Shown here in pieces: positions 25,604 to 34,776 of a DNA stretch of 64,000 nt. The notes below the pieces were generated by a model. It did not search any database. It was not told where the DNA came from and was given only the letters and a program-made list of their open reading frames with translations. Numbering within the stretch: position 1 is the stretch's first letter; each line of letters starts with the position of its first letter. Both the position numbers and the translations under genes were made by a program. Source of the stretch: Neobacillus sp. Marseille-Q6967. GTDB taxonomy: Bacteria > Bacillota > Bacilli > Bacillales > Cytobacillaceae. Where the stretch lies: the NCBI RefSeq assembly GCF_946151075.1, contig NZ_CAMGZB010000001.1:1788001-1852000 (forward strand), given 5' to 3'.

Positions 25604-26881
25604 ATGTCAATTTACACTAAGCTTTTACAACGTGAACGTGAAAATGCACCAATTAAAGTCGGCGTAATCGGGGCAGGTCAAATGGGCTTTGGGATGATTG
25701 CACAAATCTCCAAAATTCCTGGAATGATTGTAACGGGCATTTGTGACGTAAATGTCCAGGCTGCGCAAAAAGCAGCTGATTTTTATAACTCACAATCTAC
25801 TAGAAAAGATGCAATGGTCGTAACAAGCGACTATCGTGATGTGATTCAGTCAAACAATGTGGAAGTTGTTGTCGATGCAACAGGTGTTCCAGAAGTAGGG
25901 GCAAATGTTTCTCTTGAAGCATTAAGATCGAAAAAGCACATCGTTCTTCTAAACGTAGAAGTCGATATCACTATCGGTTCAATTATGTATCAAATGTTTA
26001 CAAATGCAGGTTTGGTATACTCAGGATCTGCAGGTGATGAGCCGGCAGCTACTCTAGAATTATACGAATTTGCTAAAACAATGGGGCTAGAAGTATTGGT
26101 TGCAGGGAAAGGTAAGAACAATCCATTCAACCCATTATCAAACCCTGATGTAGCTGCTGCAGAAGCAAAAGCTAAGCACATGAGCGCACACATGCTGGCT
26201 GCGTTCCAAGATGGAACAAAAACAATGGCTGAAATGAACCTTTTAAGTAATGCCATCGGTTTAGTACCGGATAAAGTGGGAATGCACGGCGTATCTGCAA
26301 CCGTTCAAGATGTTGCAGATAAGTTAGACCTTAAGGAAAATGGCGGAGTATTAGATAACTTCGGCGTTGTAGAATATGTTAACGGATTAGCACCTGGTGT
26401 ATTCGTTATTGTAAAGAGCGATCTTGAGCCAGTAGACGAAGAGCTCCGCTACTTAAAAGTTGGTAAAGGACCACACTACGTATTCTATCGTCCATACCAC
26501 CTTGCAAGCTTAGAAACTCCTATCACAATTGCAAAAGCAGTGTTAGAGCATGACTCTTCGATCCATCCGCTTGGAGCACCGATTTCTGAAACGGTTGCTG
26601 TGGCAAAGCGTGACATCAAAGCAGGTGAAACGTTAGATGGAATCGGCGGCTACAGCGTACGCGGTGTCCTTGAAACACACCGTGACATGAAAGCAAACGG
26701 CCATATTCCAATTGGTTTAATCAGCGGTAAAGTAGTGGCGAAGAAAGATATCAAAACAGGCCAATTCTTAACACAAGATGATGTGGAATTAGATACAAAT
26801 ACAACTGTTTGGAAGTTACGTGCATTACAAGATCAGCTTTTTCCAACAAGCACAGAACAGCGTCCACTTGTGACATTATAA
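25604..26881 (+). CDS. NAD(P)-dependent oxidoreductase with C-terminal SAF domain
   Basis: This 425-residue protein begins with a homoserine-dehydrogenase-like Rossmann domain (GVIGAGQMGFGM near residue 20), continues with a catalytic region containing SAGDEPAATLELYE and GKGKNNPFNPLSNP, and ends with a SAF domain (about 330-410; VAVAKRDIKAGETL and VVAKKDIKTGQFL). It fits COG4091. It is not a normal homoserine dehydrogenase, since the ACT domain is missing. Its position between the PTS genes implies that it oxidises the imported polyol phosphate, but the substrate is unknown. AGGAGG lies upstream, and the IIA gene follows after 33 bp. Confidence 0.8.
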   Translation: MSIYTKLLQRERENAPIKVGVIGAGQMGFGMIAQISKIPGMIVTGICDVNVQAAQKAADFYNSQSTRKDAMVVTSDYRDVIQSNNVEVVVDATGVPEVGANVSLEALRSKKHIVLLNVEVDITIGSIMYQMFTNAGLVYSGSAGDEPAATLELYEFAKTMGLEVLVAGKGKNNPFNPLSNPDVAAAEAKAKHMSAHMLAAFQDGTKTMAEMNLLSNAIGLVPDKVGMHGVSATVQDVADKLDLKENGGVLDNFGVVEYVNGLAPGVFVIVKSDLEPVDEELRYLKVGKGPHYVFYRPYHLASLETPITIAKAVLEHDSSIHPLGAPISETVAVAKRDIKAGETLDGIGGYSVRGVLETHRDMKANGHIPIGLISGKVVAKKDIKTGQFLTQDDVELDTNTTVWKLRALQDQLFPTSTEQRPLVTL

Positions 26882-26914
26882 TTTGAACAAGCGAACATAA
26901 CCGGGAGGATCAAG

Positions 26915-27268
26915 ATGACGAAATCAGTAGTAAAAGAAATTGGGGTACTAGTACCGACGTTTAAAGAAGATAAAATTTTGATTTTATTTGGGCCGCAGGC
27001 ACCAAAGGAATTACGTGAAATGGCAGTCATTCATGAATTTGAAAATCTTGAAGAAGAACCGTTAAAAGAGGGCGGAACCATTCAGTTTGGTGACGAGAGC
27101 TTCACCATTACGGCATTAGGAAACCTTGCGAATAAGAACTTCAAAGAATTAGGACATATATCTATTTACTTCCAAGAGCCGATGGAAGAAGTGCTGCCAG
27201 GGGCTGTGTTTGCAGCACCACATGGATTCCCGACTATTAATGAAGGAACAGTTATTTCAGTTAAATAA
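26915..27268 (+). CDS. srlB: PTS glucitol/sorbitol-type IIA component
   Basis: This 117-residue cytosolic protein is a complete IIA-GUT domain: the likely phosphorylated His40 in MAVIHEFENL, the LGNLANKNFKELGHISIYF core and the PGAVFAAPHGFP tail. It passes phosphate from HPr to the IIB domain at 23198. CGGGAGGATC lies before the ATG. Being cotranscribed with the SAF oxidoreductase, it ties that enzyme to the transporter. Confidence 0.88.
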   Translation: MTKSVVKEIGVLVPTFKEDKILILFGPQAPKELREMAVIHEFENLEEEPLKEGGTIQFGDESFTITALGNLANKNFKELGHISIYFQEPMEEVLPGAVFAAPHGFPTINEGTVISVK

Positions 27269-27293
27269 ACAACACAACAGCGATAACAGCCAA

Positions 27294-27350
27294 GAGGGAA
27301 AAGGAGGATCTGGTTTTATAAAAACTTGCTCCCTTTTTCCCTTTTTCTAT
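27294..27350 (+). terminator. Probable terminator after IIA
   Basis: GAGGGAAAAGGAG can pair with CTCCCTTTTTCCC, with a bulge, and is followed by TTTTTCT. It is a weaker hairpin than the others listed. Confidence 0.5.
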
Positions 27351-27428
27351 TTTAAAAAAATTGCCAAAAGCCCTTTAATATCAATACTTTGTCCGATTGT
27401 AAAAATTAAGAAAATTATCGATTTTCAC

Positions 27429-27492
27429 TTGACGGAAACGGATATAAATTATATGATGTTTACAAATGTAACAGTATAGAACAAATGTAAAA
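27429..27492 (+). promoter_or_regulatory. Promoter and paired operator motifs before the dehydrogenase complex
   Basis: TTGACG (27429-27434) and TATGAT (27452-27457) are 17 bp apart. GTTTACAAATGTAACA (27458-27473) and AGAACAAATGTAAAA (27478-27492) directly follow, relatives of the motifs in the gut promoters, and overlap the expected transcription start. This points to shared control with the PTS genes. Confidence 0.7.
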
Positions 27493-27505
27493 GGAGGAAA
27501 CGATA

Positions 27506-28492
27506 ATGATGGTTAAAACATTAAAACTTCCTGAGATGATTACAGAAGAGAAGTTAAGAGATTTATATAAAGAGATGTGGCTGATCCGTTATTTTGATGA
27601 GAAGGTTGACCAGTTTTTTGCAAAAGGGCTGATTCATGGTACCACACACCTTGCTGTTGGCCAGGAGGCATCTGCAGCTGGATCGATTGCGGTGATTGGC
27701 CGGAAAGATAAGATTATCAGCACACACCGTGGTCACGGCCACTGTATTTCGAAAGAAGGGGACGTCAACATGATGATGGCGGAACTTTTCGGCCGAGAAA
27801 CAGGCTATTGTAAAGGAAAAGGCGGCTCGATGCACATTGCCGATGTTGAAAAAGGAAACCTTGGAGCAAACGGAATTGTTGGCGGCGGTCTTCCTCTAGC
27901 AGTTGGAGCTGCTCTTACATCCAAAATGAGAAATGAAGGTTATGTCGTTCTTTGTTTCTTTGGTGACGGAGCTAGCAACGAAGGTAGTTTCCATGAATCT
28001 GTTAACCTAGCAGCGATTTGGGATCTTCCAGTTGTATTTATTTGTGAAAACAACCAATACGGGATGTCAGGTCCAGTTAAAGAAATGACACGTGTTGAAA
28101 ATATTGCCGACCGCGCTGTGGGTTACGGAATCCCTGGTAAGGTTGTGGATGGTCTTGACATGATCGAAATTATGAATTCAGTGCACGAAGCGGTTGAACA
28201 TGCTCGAAGCGGAAATGGCCCAACATTGATCGAAATGAAAACATACCGTTGGAAAGGTCACTCAAAGAGCGATGCGAAAAAATACCGTACCCGTGAGGAA
28301 GAGAATGAGTGGAGAGCGAAGGACGGAATCAAACGTTTTAAAGAAGTATTAATCGATGCAGGTGTATTAACAGAAGAAACGGCAAAACAACTTCAGGATG
28401 CAGCATATCAGCAAATTGAGGACGCTGTTAAGTTTGCGGAGAACAGCCCGGAACCATCACTTGATAGTTTACTAGAAGACGTATACGCGTAA
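27506..28492 (+). CDS. 2-oxoacid (acetoin-type) dehydrogenase E1 alpha subunit
   Basis: AAAGGAGG precedes ATG 27506. The 328-residue protein has the E1-alpha pattern: THRGHGHCISKEG, GKGGSMHIAD, and the thiamine-diphosphate motif starting GDGASNEGSFHES and ending in ENNQYGMS. Length and the KGKGGSMHIAD segment are closer to acetoin dehydrogenase AcoA than to PdhA. It decarboxylates its keto substrate and passes the acyl group to E2. It heads a four-gene E1-alpha, E1-beta, E2, E3 operon. The operator and neighbours point to a substrate from the polyol pathway rather than acetoin, but that is inference. Confidence 0.85.
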   Translation: MMVKTLKLPEMITEEKLRDLYKEMWLIRYFDEKVDQFFAKGLIHGTTHLAVGQEASAAGSIAVIGRKDKIISTHRGHGHCISKEGDVNMMMAELFGRETGYCKGKGGSMHIADVEKGNLGANGIVGGGLPLAVGAALTSKMRNEGYVVLCFFGDGASNEGSFHESVNLAAIWDLPVVFICENNQYGMSGPVKEMTRVENIADRAVGYGIPGKVVDGLDMIEIMNSVHEAVEHARSGNGPTLIEMKTYRWKGHSKSDAKKYRTREEENEWRAKDGIKRFKEVLIDAGVLTEETAKQLQDAAYQQIEDAVKFAENSPEPSLDSLLEDVYA

Positions 28493-28510
28493 AGAGAGGA
28501 GAAGAAAAGA

Positions 28511-29500
28511 ATGGCGACTAGACAAATTACCTATTTAGAAGCAGTACGAGAAGCGATGAGCCAGGAAATGCGAGAAAACAATGATGTGTTTATTCTTGGT
28601 GAGGATATCGGTGTTTACGGGGGAGCTTTTGGTGTAACACGCGGGATGATCGAAGAGTTTGGCCCTGAACGTGTTCGCAATACTCCAATTTCAGAAGCAG
28701 CGATTGCCGGTGCGGCAATCGGCTCGGCGTTAACAGGAATGCGCCCAATCTTAGAACTTCAATTCTCTGACTTTATCACGATTGCCATGGACCAAATGGT
28801 AAACCAAGCGGCGAAAACGCGTTATATGTTTGGCGGTAAAGGAAAAGTGCCAATGGTGTTACGAACGCCTGCTGGTTCTGGTACAGGGGCGGCAGCCCAG
28901 CACTCACAAAGTCTTGAAGCCTGGATGGCACATATTCCTGGATTAAAAGTCGTGCAGCCTTCCACAGCTTATGATGTAAAAGGCTTGTTAAAAGCAGCGA
29001 TCGATGATGACAACCCAGTTATTTTTTACGAACATAAATTATTGTACAGAACATCCGGTGAAGTTCCAGAAGAACCATACAAAATTGAGTTAGGCAAAGC
29101 AGACATCAAACGTGAAGGAACAGACGTAACGATTGTAGCTACGGCAATTATGGTTCATAAAGCACTTGAAGCAGCAGCCGAGCTTGAAAAAGAAGGAATC
29201 AGTGTTGAAGTGGTTGATCCTCGTACAATTGTTCCACTTGATAAAGAAACGATTATTAATTCTGTGAAAAAGACAGGCCGTTTAATCGTGGTTCACGAAG
29301 CAGTACAGCGTGGCGGAATCGGCGGCGAAATCGTCAGCGTCGTGGCTGAAAGTGAAGCGTTTGACTATTTAGATGCACCAATCAAGCGTCTTGGCGGTAA
29401 AGAGGTTCCAATTCCTTATAACCCAACATTAGAAAAAGCAGCGATTCCACAAGTTCCAGATATTATTGCAGCCGTAAGAGAAACCGTTAAGAACAAGTAA
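28511..29500 (+). CDS. 2-oxoacid (acetoin-type) dehydrogenase E1 beta subunit
   Basis: This 329-residue protein is a standard E1-beta: [59 protein letters not shown] and the C-terminal transketolase domain with [15 protein letters not shown]. It completes the thiamine-diphosphate sites with the alpha subunit and docks to E2. It starts 19 bp after E1-alpha behind GAGAGGAGAAG. Confidence 0.9.
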   Translation: MATRQITYLEAVREAMSQEMRENNDVFILGEDIGVYGGAFGVTRGMIEEFGPERVRNTPISEAAIAGAAIGSALTGMRPILELQFSDFITIAMDQMVNQAAKTRYMFGGKGKVPMVLRTPAGSGTGAAAQHSQSLEAWMAHIPGLKVVQPSTAYDVKGLLKAAIDDDNPVIFYEHKLLYRTSGEVPEEPYKIELGKADIKREGTDVTIVATAIMVHKALEAAAELEKEGISVEVVDPRTIVPLDKETIINSVKKTGRLIVVHEAVQRGGIGGEIVSVVAESEAFDYLDAPIKRLGGKEVPIPYNPTLEKAAIPQVPDIIAAVRETVKNK

Positions 29501-29515
29501 GGAGGAGGGATAAAC

Positions 29516-30859
29516 ATGGCAAAAGAAATTTTCATGCCGAAGCTAAGCAGTACAATGGCAGTCGGTACCCTCCTTCAATGGTTTAAAGAAGAAGGGGATA
29601 CCGTAGAAATCGGCGAACCGCTTTTTGAAATAATGACGGACAAAATCAACATTGAAGTAGAAGCCTACGATCCAGGTGTTTTGTTAAAAAAATACTTTGA
29701 TGTTGATGCTGAGGTGCCGGTAAATCAAATTATTGGTTATATCGGTGAGGCAGGCGAAAACGTACCTGACAGTTCACCAGGTATTTCTGGTGAAGAAGCA
29801 CCGGCTGAAGAAAAAGAAGAGGCGCCTGTTTCTGCTTCGGAACAGCAGGCGGCTCCGGCATCTGCTGGTGTGGTGCAAGATGGCGAAAAGCCGCGGGCAA
29901 CCCCTGCTGCACGCAGACTGGCGCGCACCAATAATGTAGAATTAGTATTTATCCAAGGAAGCGGGCCAAAAGGCCGTGTTCATAAAAAAGATGTTGTCGC
30001 TCACTTAGAAACGGCGTCAGCAGCACCAAAAGCTACTCCGCTTGCGCGTAAAGTCGCATTAGCGGAGCAGGTTGATTTGTCAGCAGTATCTGGCAGTGGT
30101 GTTAATGGAAAAATCGTTAAAGGCGATGTCGTATCTGCTGCAGCTCCAAAACCAGCAGCGACTCCAGCGATATCACAACGTAAGAAAATGTCCGGCATGA
30201 GAAAAGTGATTGCCGACCGTATGTCTAAGAGTGCTTACACTGCACCACATGTAACGTTAACAACCGAAGTAGAAATGACAAAAGTTAAAGAACTTCGTGC
30301 TGCTCTTCTTCCAGTGATTGAAAAACAAACAGGGTTCCGTGTATCATTTACCGATATTCTCGTAAAAGCCGTTGGAGCGGCTCTTGCTCGTCATCCACAG
30401 GTAAATGTATCGATTGAAGGCGACGAAATTGTCTTCCATAACGAGGTAAATATTGGCCTTGCCGTTGCCGTACAAGACGGCTTGATGGTACCAGTGATTA
30501 AAGATGTCCTAAGTAAGGGCCTTGCTGAATTAACTAAAGATGCAAAAGACATCGGCAAGCGTGCCCGTGAAAATAAATTATTGCCAGATCAGATGAAAGG
30601 CTCTACTTTTACCATCAGTAACCTTGGTATGTATGCAGTCGATGCATTTACTCCAATCATTAACCAGCCAGAGAGCGCAATACTTGGTGTCGGCCGAATT
30701 CAAGATAAGCCAGTTGCTATTAATGGTGCGCTTGATATCCGCCCAATGATGACTCTTAGTCTATCATTTGATCACCGGGCAATGGATGGAGCGCCGGCTG
30801 CTGCGTTCTTGACAGAGTTGAAGCAGATTCTCGAAAATCCTTTCGAGTTATTGGTATAG
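29516..30859 (+). CDS. Dihydrolipoamide acyltransferase E2 with two subunit-binding domains
   Basis: This 447-residue E2 has an N-terminal lipoyl domain (1-77; lipoylated Lys43 in IMTDKINIEVEA), a charged linker, then two peripheral-subunit-binding domains in tandem, about 128-164 (ATPAARRLARTNN) and 173-207 (ATPLARKVALAEQ). The catalytic core (about 220-447) carries His420 and Asp424 in FDHRAMDG. It moves the acyl group from lipoate to CoA and forms the core of the complex. One binding domain is usual; two may let E1 and E3 dock separately. AGGAGGAGG lies upstream. Confidence 0.88.
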   Translation: MAKEIFMPKLSSTMAVGTLLQWFKEEGDTVEIGEPLFEIMTDKINIEVEAYDPGVLLKKYFDVDAEVPVNQIIGYIGEAGENVPDSSPGISGEEAPAEEKEEAPVSASEQQAAPASAGVVQDGEKPRATPAARRLARTNNVELVFIQGSGPKGRVHKKDVVAHLETASAAPKATPLARKVALAEQVDLSAVSGSGVNGKIVKGDVVSAAAPKPAATPAISQRKKMSGMRKVIADRMSKSAYTAPHVTLTTEVEMTKVKELRAALLPVIEKQTGFRVSFTDILVKAVGAALARHPQVNVSIEGDEIVFHNEVNIGLAVAVQDGLMVPVIKDVLSKGLAELTKDAKDIGKRARENKLLPDQMKGSTFTISNLGMYAVDAFTPIINQPESAILGVGRIQDKPVAINGALDIRPMMTLSLSFDHRAMDGAPAAAFLTELKQILENPFELLV

Positions 30860-30871
30860 GGGTGAATGATA

Positions 30872-32281
30872 ATGACTAAATCCTATGATATTGTGGTAGT
30901 CGGTGGTGGTCCCGGCGGATATGTAGCAGCACTGCATGCCGCCGAGCTCGGCAAAAAAACAGCCTTGATTGAAGCAGATTTTCTTGGAGGAACATGTTTA
31001 AACCGTGGCTGCATTCCGTCCAAGACGTATCTAAAGCATTCGGAAATTATTGAACAGATTGAAAAGGCAAAGGACTGGGGAATTGAAACCGGCAGTCTGA
31101 CCCTTTCTTTTAGCAAGATGAAAAAACGCAAAGACGACGTCATCCAGCGGTTACGCGGTGGTATCGGCTTTTTACTAAAGCAGGGTAAAATCGATGTGTA
31201 TAATGGTTACGGATCGGTTCTGCCCGGCGGAGTGGTGAAAGTGAAAACAGCAGACGGCGATGAAACGGTTAAGGCAGCGAAAGTGATTGTCGCGACAGGA
31301 TCGACTCCAGCTGTTCCGCCGATTGCCGGCTTGGATTCGGTCCAATTTGACACAAGCGATACCATCTTTGATATTCCTGACATTCCAAAATCTGTAGTAA
31401 TTATAGGCGGCGGTGTTATTGGAGTTGAATTTGCGACCATCTTTGCTTCTTTAAAAGCACAGGTTACAGTTGTCGAGGCAGCGGATCGGATCATTCCTAC
31501 AGAAGATGCCGAAGCGTCGAAATTTTTAACGAAGATGTTGAAGAAAAAAGGCATTAAGATCCATACGGGTGCAAAAGTTCAAAAGGTTCAAGAAACAGAC
31601 GGTGTGAAAACTGTGGTCTGTGTAGATGCTAAGGGGAAAGAGCTATCCTTAGAGGCAGATACCCTGCTTGTCAGCACTGGACGCCGTCCAAATCTATCTG
31701 CAGTCGCAGAGCTCAACCTAGAACAAAACGGACCATTCATTAAAGTGAATGAGAAGATGGAGACAAGCTTGCCGAATGTATATGCTGTTGGTGACGTGAT
31801 TGGCGGCTGGCAGCTTGCCCATGCAGCGAGTGCAGAAGGCGTCGTAGCGGCTAATAATGCTGCTGGTGAAACGGACCAGATCGATTACAAAGTGATGCCT
31901 CGTTGTATTTACACACTCCCTGAGATTGCTTCAGTCGGCTTATCAGAGGACGAAGCGAAGAAACAGGGCATCGAAGTTCGTGTGGAAAAATTCGATTTTG
32001 CCGGCAGCGGAAAAGCGTTGAGCGCCGGTGAACCAGAAGGTTTTACCAAAATTATTTATGAAGCAAAATACGGAGAAATCATCGGTGTTGTCATGGCCGG
32101 ATCCCATGTAACTGAAATGATTTCCGAAGCCTCTGCCTTCATGTACTTGGAGGGAACGGTTGAAGAAGCGGCCAAAATGATTCACCCGCACCCAACCATC
32201 TCAGAAACCTTCTTTGAAGCAGCCGTTAATGCAGTAAACAAAATGCGAGAAGGCAGCAAGAAAAATAGTTTAGTAGGATAA
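30872..32281 (+). CDS. Dihydrolipoamide dehydrogenase E3
   Basis: ATG 30872 (MTKSYDIVVVGGGPGG) is favoured over 30866 because AGGGGTG then sits at normal spacing. The 469-residue flavoprotein has the FAD motif GGGPGG, the redox disulfide in GGTCLNRGCIPSK, the NAD motif IIGGGVIGVEFA, and the C-terminal interface with HPHPTISETFFEA. It reoxidises the E2 lipoamide and reduces NAD. It closes the operon, 12 bp after E2, and gives the complex its own E3. Confidence 0.9.
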   Translation: MTKSYDIVVVGGGPGGYVAALHAAELGKKTALIEADFLGGTCLNRGCIPSKTYLKHSEIIEQIEKAKDWGIETGSLTLSFSKMKKRKDDVIQRLRGGIGFLLKQGKIDVYNGYGSVLPGGVVKVKTADGDETVKAAKVIVATGSTPAVPPIAGLDSVQFDTSDTIFDIPDIPKSVVIIGGGVIGVEFATIFASLKAQVTVVEAADRIIPTEDAEASKFLTKMLKKKGIKIHTGAKVQKVQETDGVKTVVCVDAKGKELSLEADTLLVSTGRRPNLSAVAELNLEQNGPFIKVNEKMETSLPNVYAVGDVIGGWQLAHAASAEGVVAANNAAGETDQIDYKVMPRCIYTLPEIASVGLSEDEAKKQGIEVRVEKFDFAGSGKALSAGEPEGFTKIIYEAKYGEIIGVVMAGSHVTEMISEASAFMYLEGTVEEAAKMIHPHPTISETFFEAAVNAVNKMREGSKKNSLVG

Positions 32282-32287
32282 TAATTG

Positions 32288-32348
32288 TATCCTTTATAGC
32301 AACTTTTTCAGGACGAACTGAAAAAGCGGCTATAAAGGATTTTTTGTT
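32288..32348 (+). terminator. Long intrinsic terminator after the dehydrogenase operon
   Basis: ATCCTTTATAGC pairs with GCTATAAAGGAT, with an inner stem CTTTTTCAG / CTGAAAAAG, and a T run follows. Confidence 0.9.
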
Positions 32349-32449
32349 TTGACCTCAGATTGATAATAAATACATTGAACCAATCATAAAATTATTCAAA
32401 GGGTAGAAAACAATTATTTGAAGGCGTTTTATTTTTAATAGGAAAATTA

Positions 32450-32877
32450 ATGAGGACTGAATAACTGAAGAAGGCATGGTTACAGCCGATATGATGCCTT
32501 TATGAGGACCGAAAACTAGAAGGAAGTACGGTTATGGTCATCAAGACGCCTTCATGAGGACCGAAAACTTGAAGGAAGTACGGTTACGGTCATCAAGACG
32601 CCTTCATGAGGACCGAAGTCTAGAAGAAAGCATGGTTACAGTCGTCATTACGCCTTCATGAGGACCGAAAACTTGAAGGAAATACGGTTATGGTCATCAA
32701 GACGCCTTCATGAGGACCGAAAACTTGAAGGAAGTACGGTTACGGTCATCAAGACGCCTTCATTAGGACCGAAGTCTAGAAGAAAGCATGGTTACGGTCG
32801 TCATTACGCCTTCATGAGGACCGAAATCTAGAAGAAAGCATGGTTACGGTCATTATGAAGCTTTCATACTAAGGACC
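32450..32877. repeat. Second 52-bp tandem repeat array, eight units
   Basis: Units beginning ATGAGGACCGAAAACT start at 32450 (diverged), 32502, 32554, 32606, 32658, 32710, 32762 and 32814, with a partial ninth at 32866. Every step is exactly 52 bp. Each unit contains GACCG...CGGTC and CTTGA...TCAAG inverted pairs. It shares the word CCTTCATGAGG and the 52-bp period with the array at 1011-1580, but the rest differs. It occupies most of the 639-bp gap before the galactitol-type PTS, and I see no gene in it. Confidence 0.95.
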
Positions 32878-32920
32878 TATAACCCAAAGAAAAAAAGTCC
32901 CTTCAGAAAGTAGGAGAACG

Positions 32921-33376
32921 ATGTTTTTCGATAAGGAACTATCTTTTTTTCAGGCTGAGTTTAATAGTAAGGAAGAGGCCTTAGGAAAAATGGCAGATTT
33001 ATTACGAGTCGATAATTTGGTTAACGAGGATTTTCAACAAAAAATTCTTGACCGAGAATCAATTTTTCCAACAGGTTTGCCCACCCTTCCTTATGGAGTT
33101 GCAATACCGCATACAGACCCCGAGCAAGTTCGAGTACAACAGATTGTTTTCGCATCGTTAAAAAACCCAGTTACATTCAAGGTGATGGGCAGTTCAGGAG
33201 AGGAGGTGAGGGTGAAGATTATCTTTATGTTGGCTCTGAAAAGTCCAGAGGAACATCTAGGAATCTTGCAGGCATTAATCGAGCTGTTACAAAATCCATC
33301 CGTTGTTGAGAGGTTAGGGAGATGTAAAGATCAGGGGGAATTAAACGCTGTACTAAATGCTGCCAACTTAAAGTAA
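32921..33376 (+). CDS. PTS galactitol-type IIA component
   Basis: This 151-residue protein is a PTS_EIIA_2 domain with the phosphorylated His64 in YGVAIPHTDPEQV and the later FMLALKSPEEHLGILQAL helix. It donates phosphate to the IIB protein encoded two genes on. AGTAGGAGAA precedes the ATG. The IIA-IIC-IIB order with a free IIA fits the galactitol family (GatA). No enzyme or regulator gene is cotranscribed in the same direction. Confidence 0.85.
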   Translation: MFFDKELSFFQAEFNSKEEALGKMADLLRVDNLVNEDFQQKILDRESIFPTGLPTLPYGVAIPHTDPEQVRVQQIVFASLKNPVTFKVMGSSGEEVRVKIIFMLALKSPEEHLGILQALIELLQNPSVVERLGRCKDQGELNAVLNAANLK

Positions 33377-33429
33377 TGGTTTTTATTTTTTAGAAAAAAT
33401 ATAAATCACTTACAAAGGGGTCGAAAAGA

Positions 33430-34761
33430 ATGGGAGTGTTACAGTGGTTTGTTGATTTAGGCCCAAGCGTGATGTTACCTGTATTGTTATTTATTTTTGC
33501 ACTTATCTTAGGTACAAAACCAGGCAAAGCGTTTAAAGCCGGATTAACCGTGGGCATAGGGTTTATCGGGTTAAATTTAGTCATCGGACTCCTTACGGAT
33601 AGTCTCGGACCGGCTTCAAAAGCAATGGTCGACAATTTCGGGTTTTCCTTGAAATCGATTGATGTCGGCTGGCCTGCCGCTGCAGCAATTTCCTTTGGGT
33701 CAGCGCTCGGGAGTTTGGCGATACCTGTTGGCATTGGACTTAACATATTATTATTGATTTTTGGCTTAACGAGAACATTGAATATTGATATTTGGAATTA
33801 CTGGCATGTTGCCTTCACGGGTTCACTTGTTTATGTATTAACAGGGGATTTTTATTTAGGATTATATACCATTGCCATTCATGTACTTGTTCTGTTTTTC
33901 CTTGGTGATTTAATTGCAAAAGATATTGCTAAATTTTACGGTTTTACAAATATCACTTTTCCACATGGCACCTCCGCTCCATCCTATTTACTCGCTTTAC
34001 CATTAAATTGGCTGTTCGACCGGATACCGGGCTTCAATAAGCTGCAAGCTGACCCTGAATCCATCCAGAAAAGACTTGGTATCTTTGGTGACACAACTGT
34101 TATGGGTGTTTTAATCGGATTGGTCATAGGGTTGTTAGCCGGATACGATGCAAAAGCTATCCTTCAGTTAGCGGTCCAAACTGGTGCTGTAATGTTGTTA
34201 ATGCCTAAGATGGTAGCCCTGCTGATGGAAGGCCTTTCGCCTATTTCAGAAGCGGCAGGTGAGTTTATTAGAAAAAGAATGCCGAACCGCGATTTATATA
34301 TCGGGATGGATAGTGCCCTCTCTGTAGGTCACCCGGCCGTTTTATCCTCTGCTCTTATTATTGTCCCAATTACACTCTTCCTCGCCGTTATTTTACCAGG
34401 GAATACGGTTTTACCTTTTGGCGACTTGGCCACGATTCCATTTATTATTTGTTTGATGACCCCTGTTTTTAGAGGGAATATCATCAGGACCGTTGTAGCA
34501 GGAACGATTTACATGGCAATTGGTCTGCTAATCGCATCATGGGCAGCACCGCTCATTACAGAAGCTGCACGTAATGTTCAATTCGATCTTGGTGACAGCA
34601 GCAGTATCTCAGCCCTCGTCGACGGTGCCGTTTGGACCACCTACCTCTTCGTTGGTTTAGGAAAGGTGCTAAGCTGGACTGGAATTACCATTATTGGAGT
34701 AGTTGCCTTGGGCGGACTCGTCTATCTAAATAAAATAAAAGCAAAGAAAGCAGCCGAATAA
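33430..34761 (+). CDS. PTS galactitol-type IIC component
   Basis: This 443-residue membrane protein has about ten helices and the GatC pattern: WFVDLGPSVMLPVLLFIFALILGTKPGKAFKAG at the start, then FPHGTSAPSYLLALPLNWLFDRIPG and KRMPNRDLYIGMDSALSVGHPAVLSS. It forms the transport channel for a polyol or pentose derivative. AAGGGG lies before the ATG. Members of this family also carry arabitol and other sugars, so the substrate is open. Confidence 0.88.
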   Translation: MGVLQWFVDLGPSVMLPVLLFIFALILGTKPGKAFKAGLTVGIGFIGLNLVIGLLTDSLGPASKAMVDNFGFSLKSIDVGWPAAAAISFGSALGSLAIPVGIGLNILLLIFGLTRTLNIDIWNYWHVAFTGSLVYVLTGDFYLGLYTIAIHVLVLFFLGDLIAKDIAKFYGFTNITFPHGTSAPSYLLALPLNWLFDRIPGFNKLQADPESIQKRLGIFGDTTVMGVLIGLVIGLLAGYDAKAILQLAVQTGAVMLLMPKMVALLMEGLSPISEAAGEFIRKRMPNRDLYIGMDSALSVGHPAVLSSALIIVPITLFLAVILPGNTVLPFGDLATIPFIICLMTPVFRGNIIRTVVAGTIYMAIGLLIASWAAPLITEAARNVQFDLGDSSSISALVDGAVWTTYLFVGLGKVLSWTGITIIGVVALGGLVYLNKIKAKKAAE

Positions 34762-34776
34762 AGGAGTTATTTTACG

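Noticed and set aside
27506..32281. Housekeeping pyruvate dehydrogenase
   Set aside because: The E1-alpha is short and AcoA-like, and the operon carries operator motifs shared with the PTS genes, which suggests an inducible system.
32450..32877. CRISPR array or coding repeats
   Set aside because: Units repeat over their entire 52 bp with no unique spacers, and 52 is not a multiple of three, so the frame changes at each unit.
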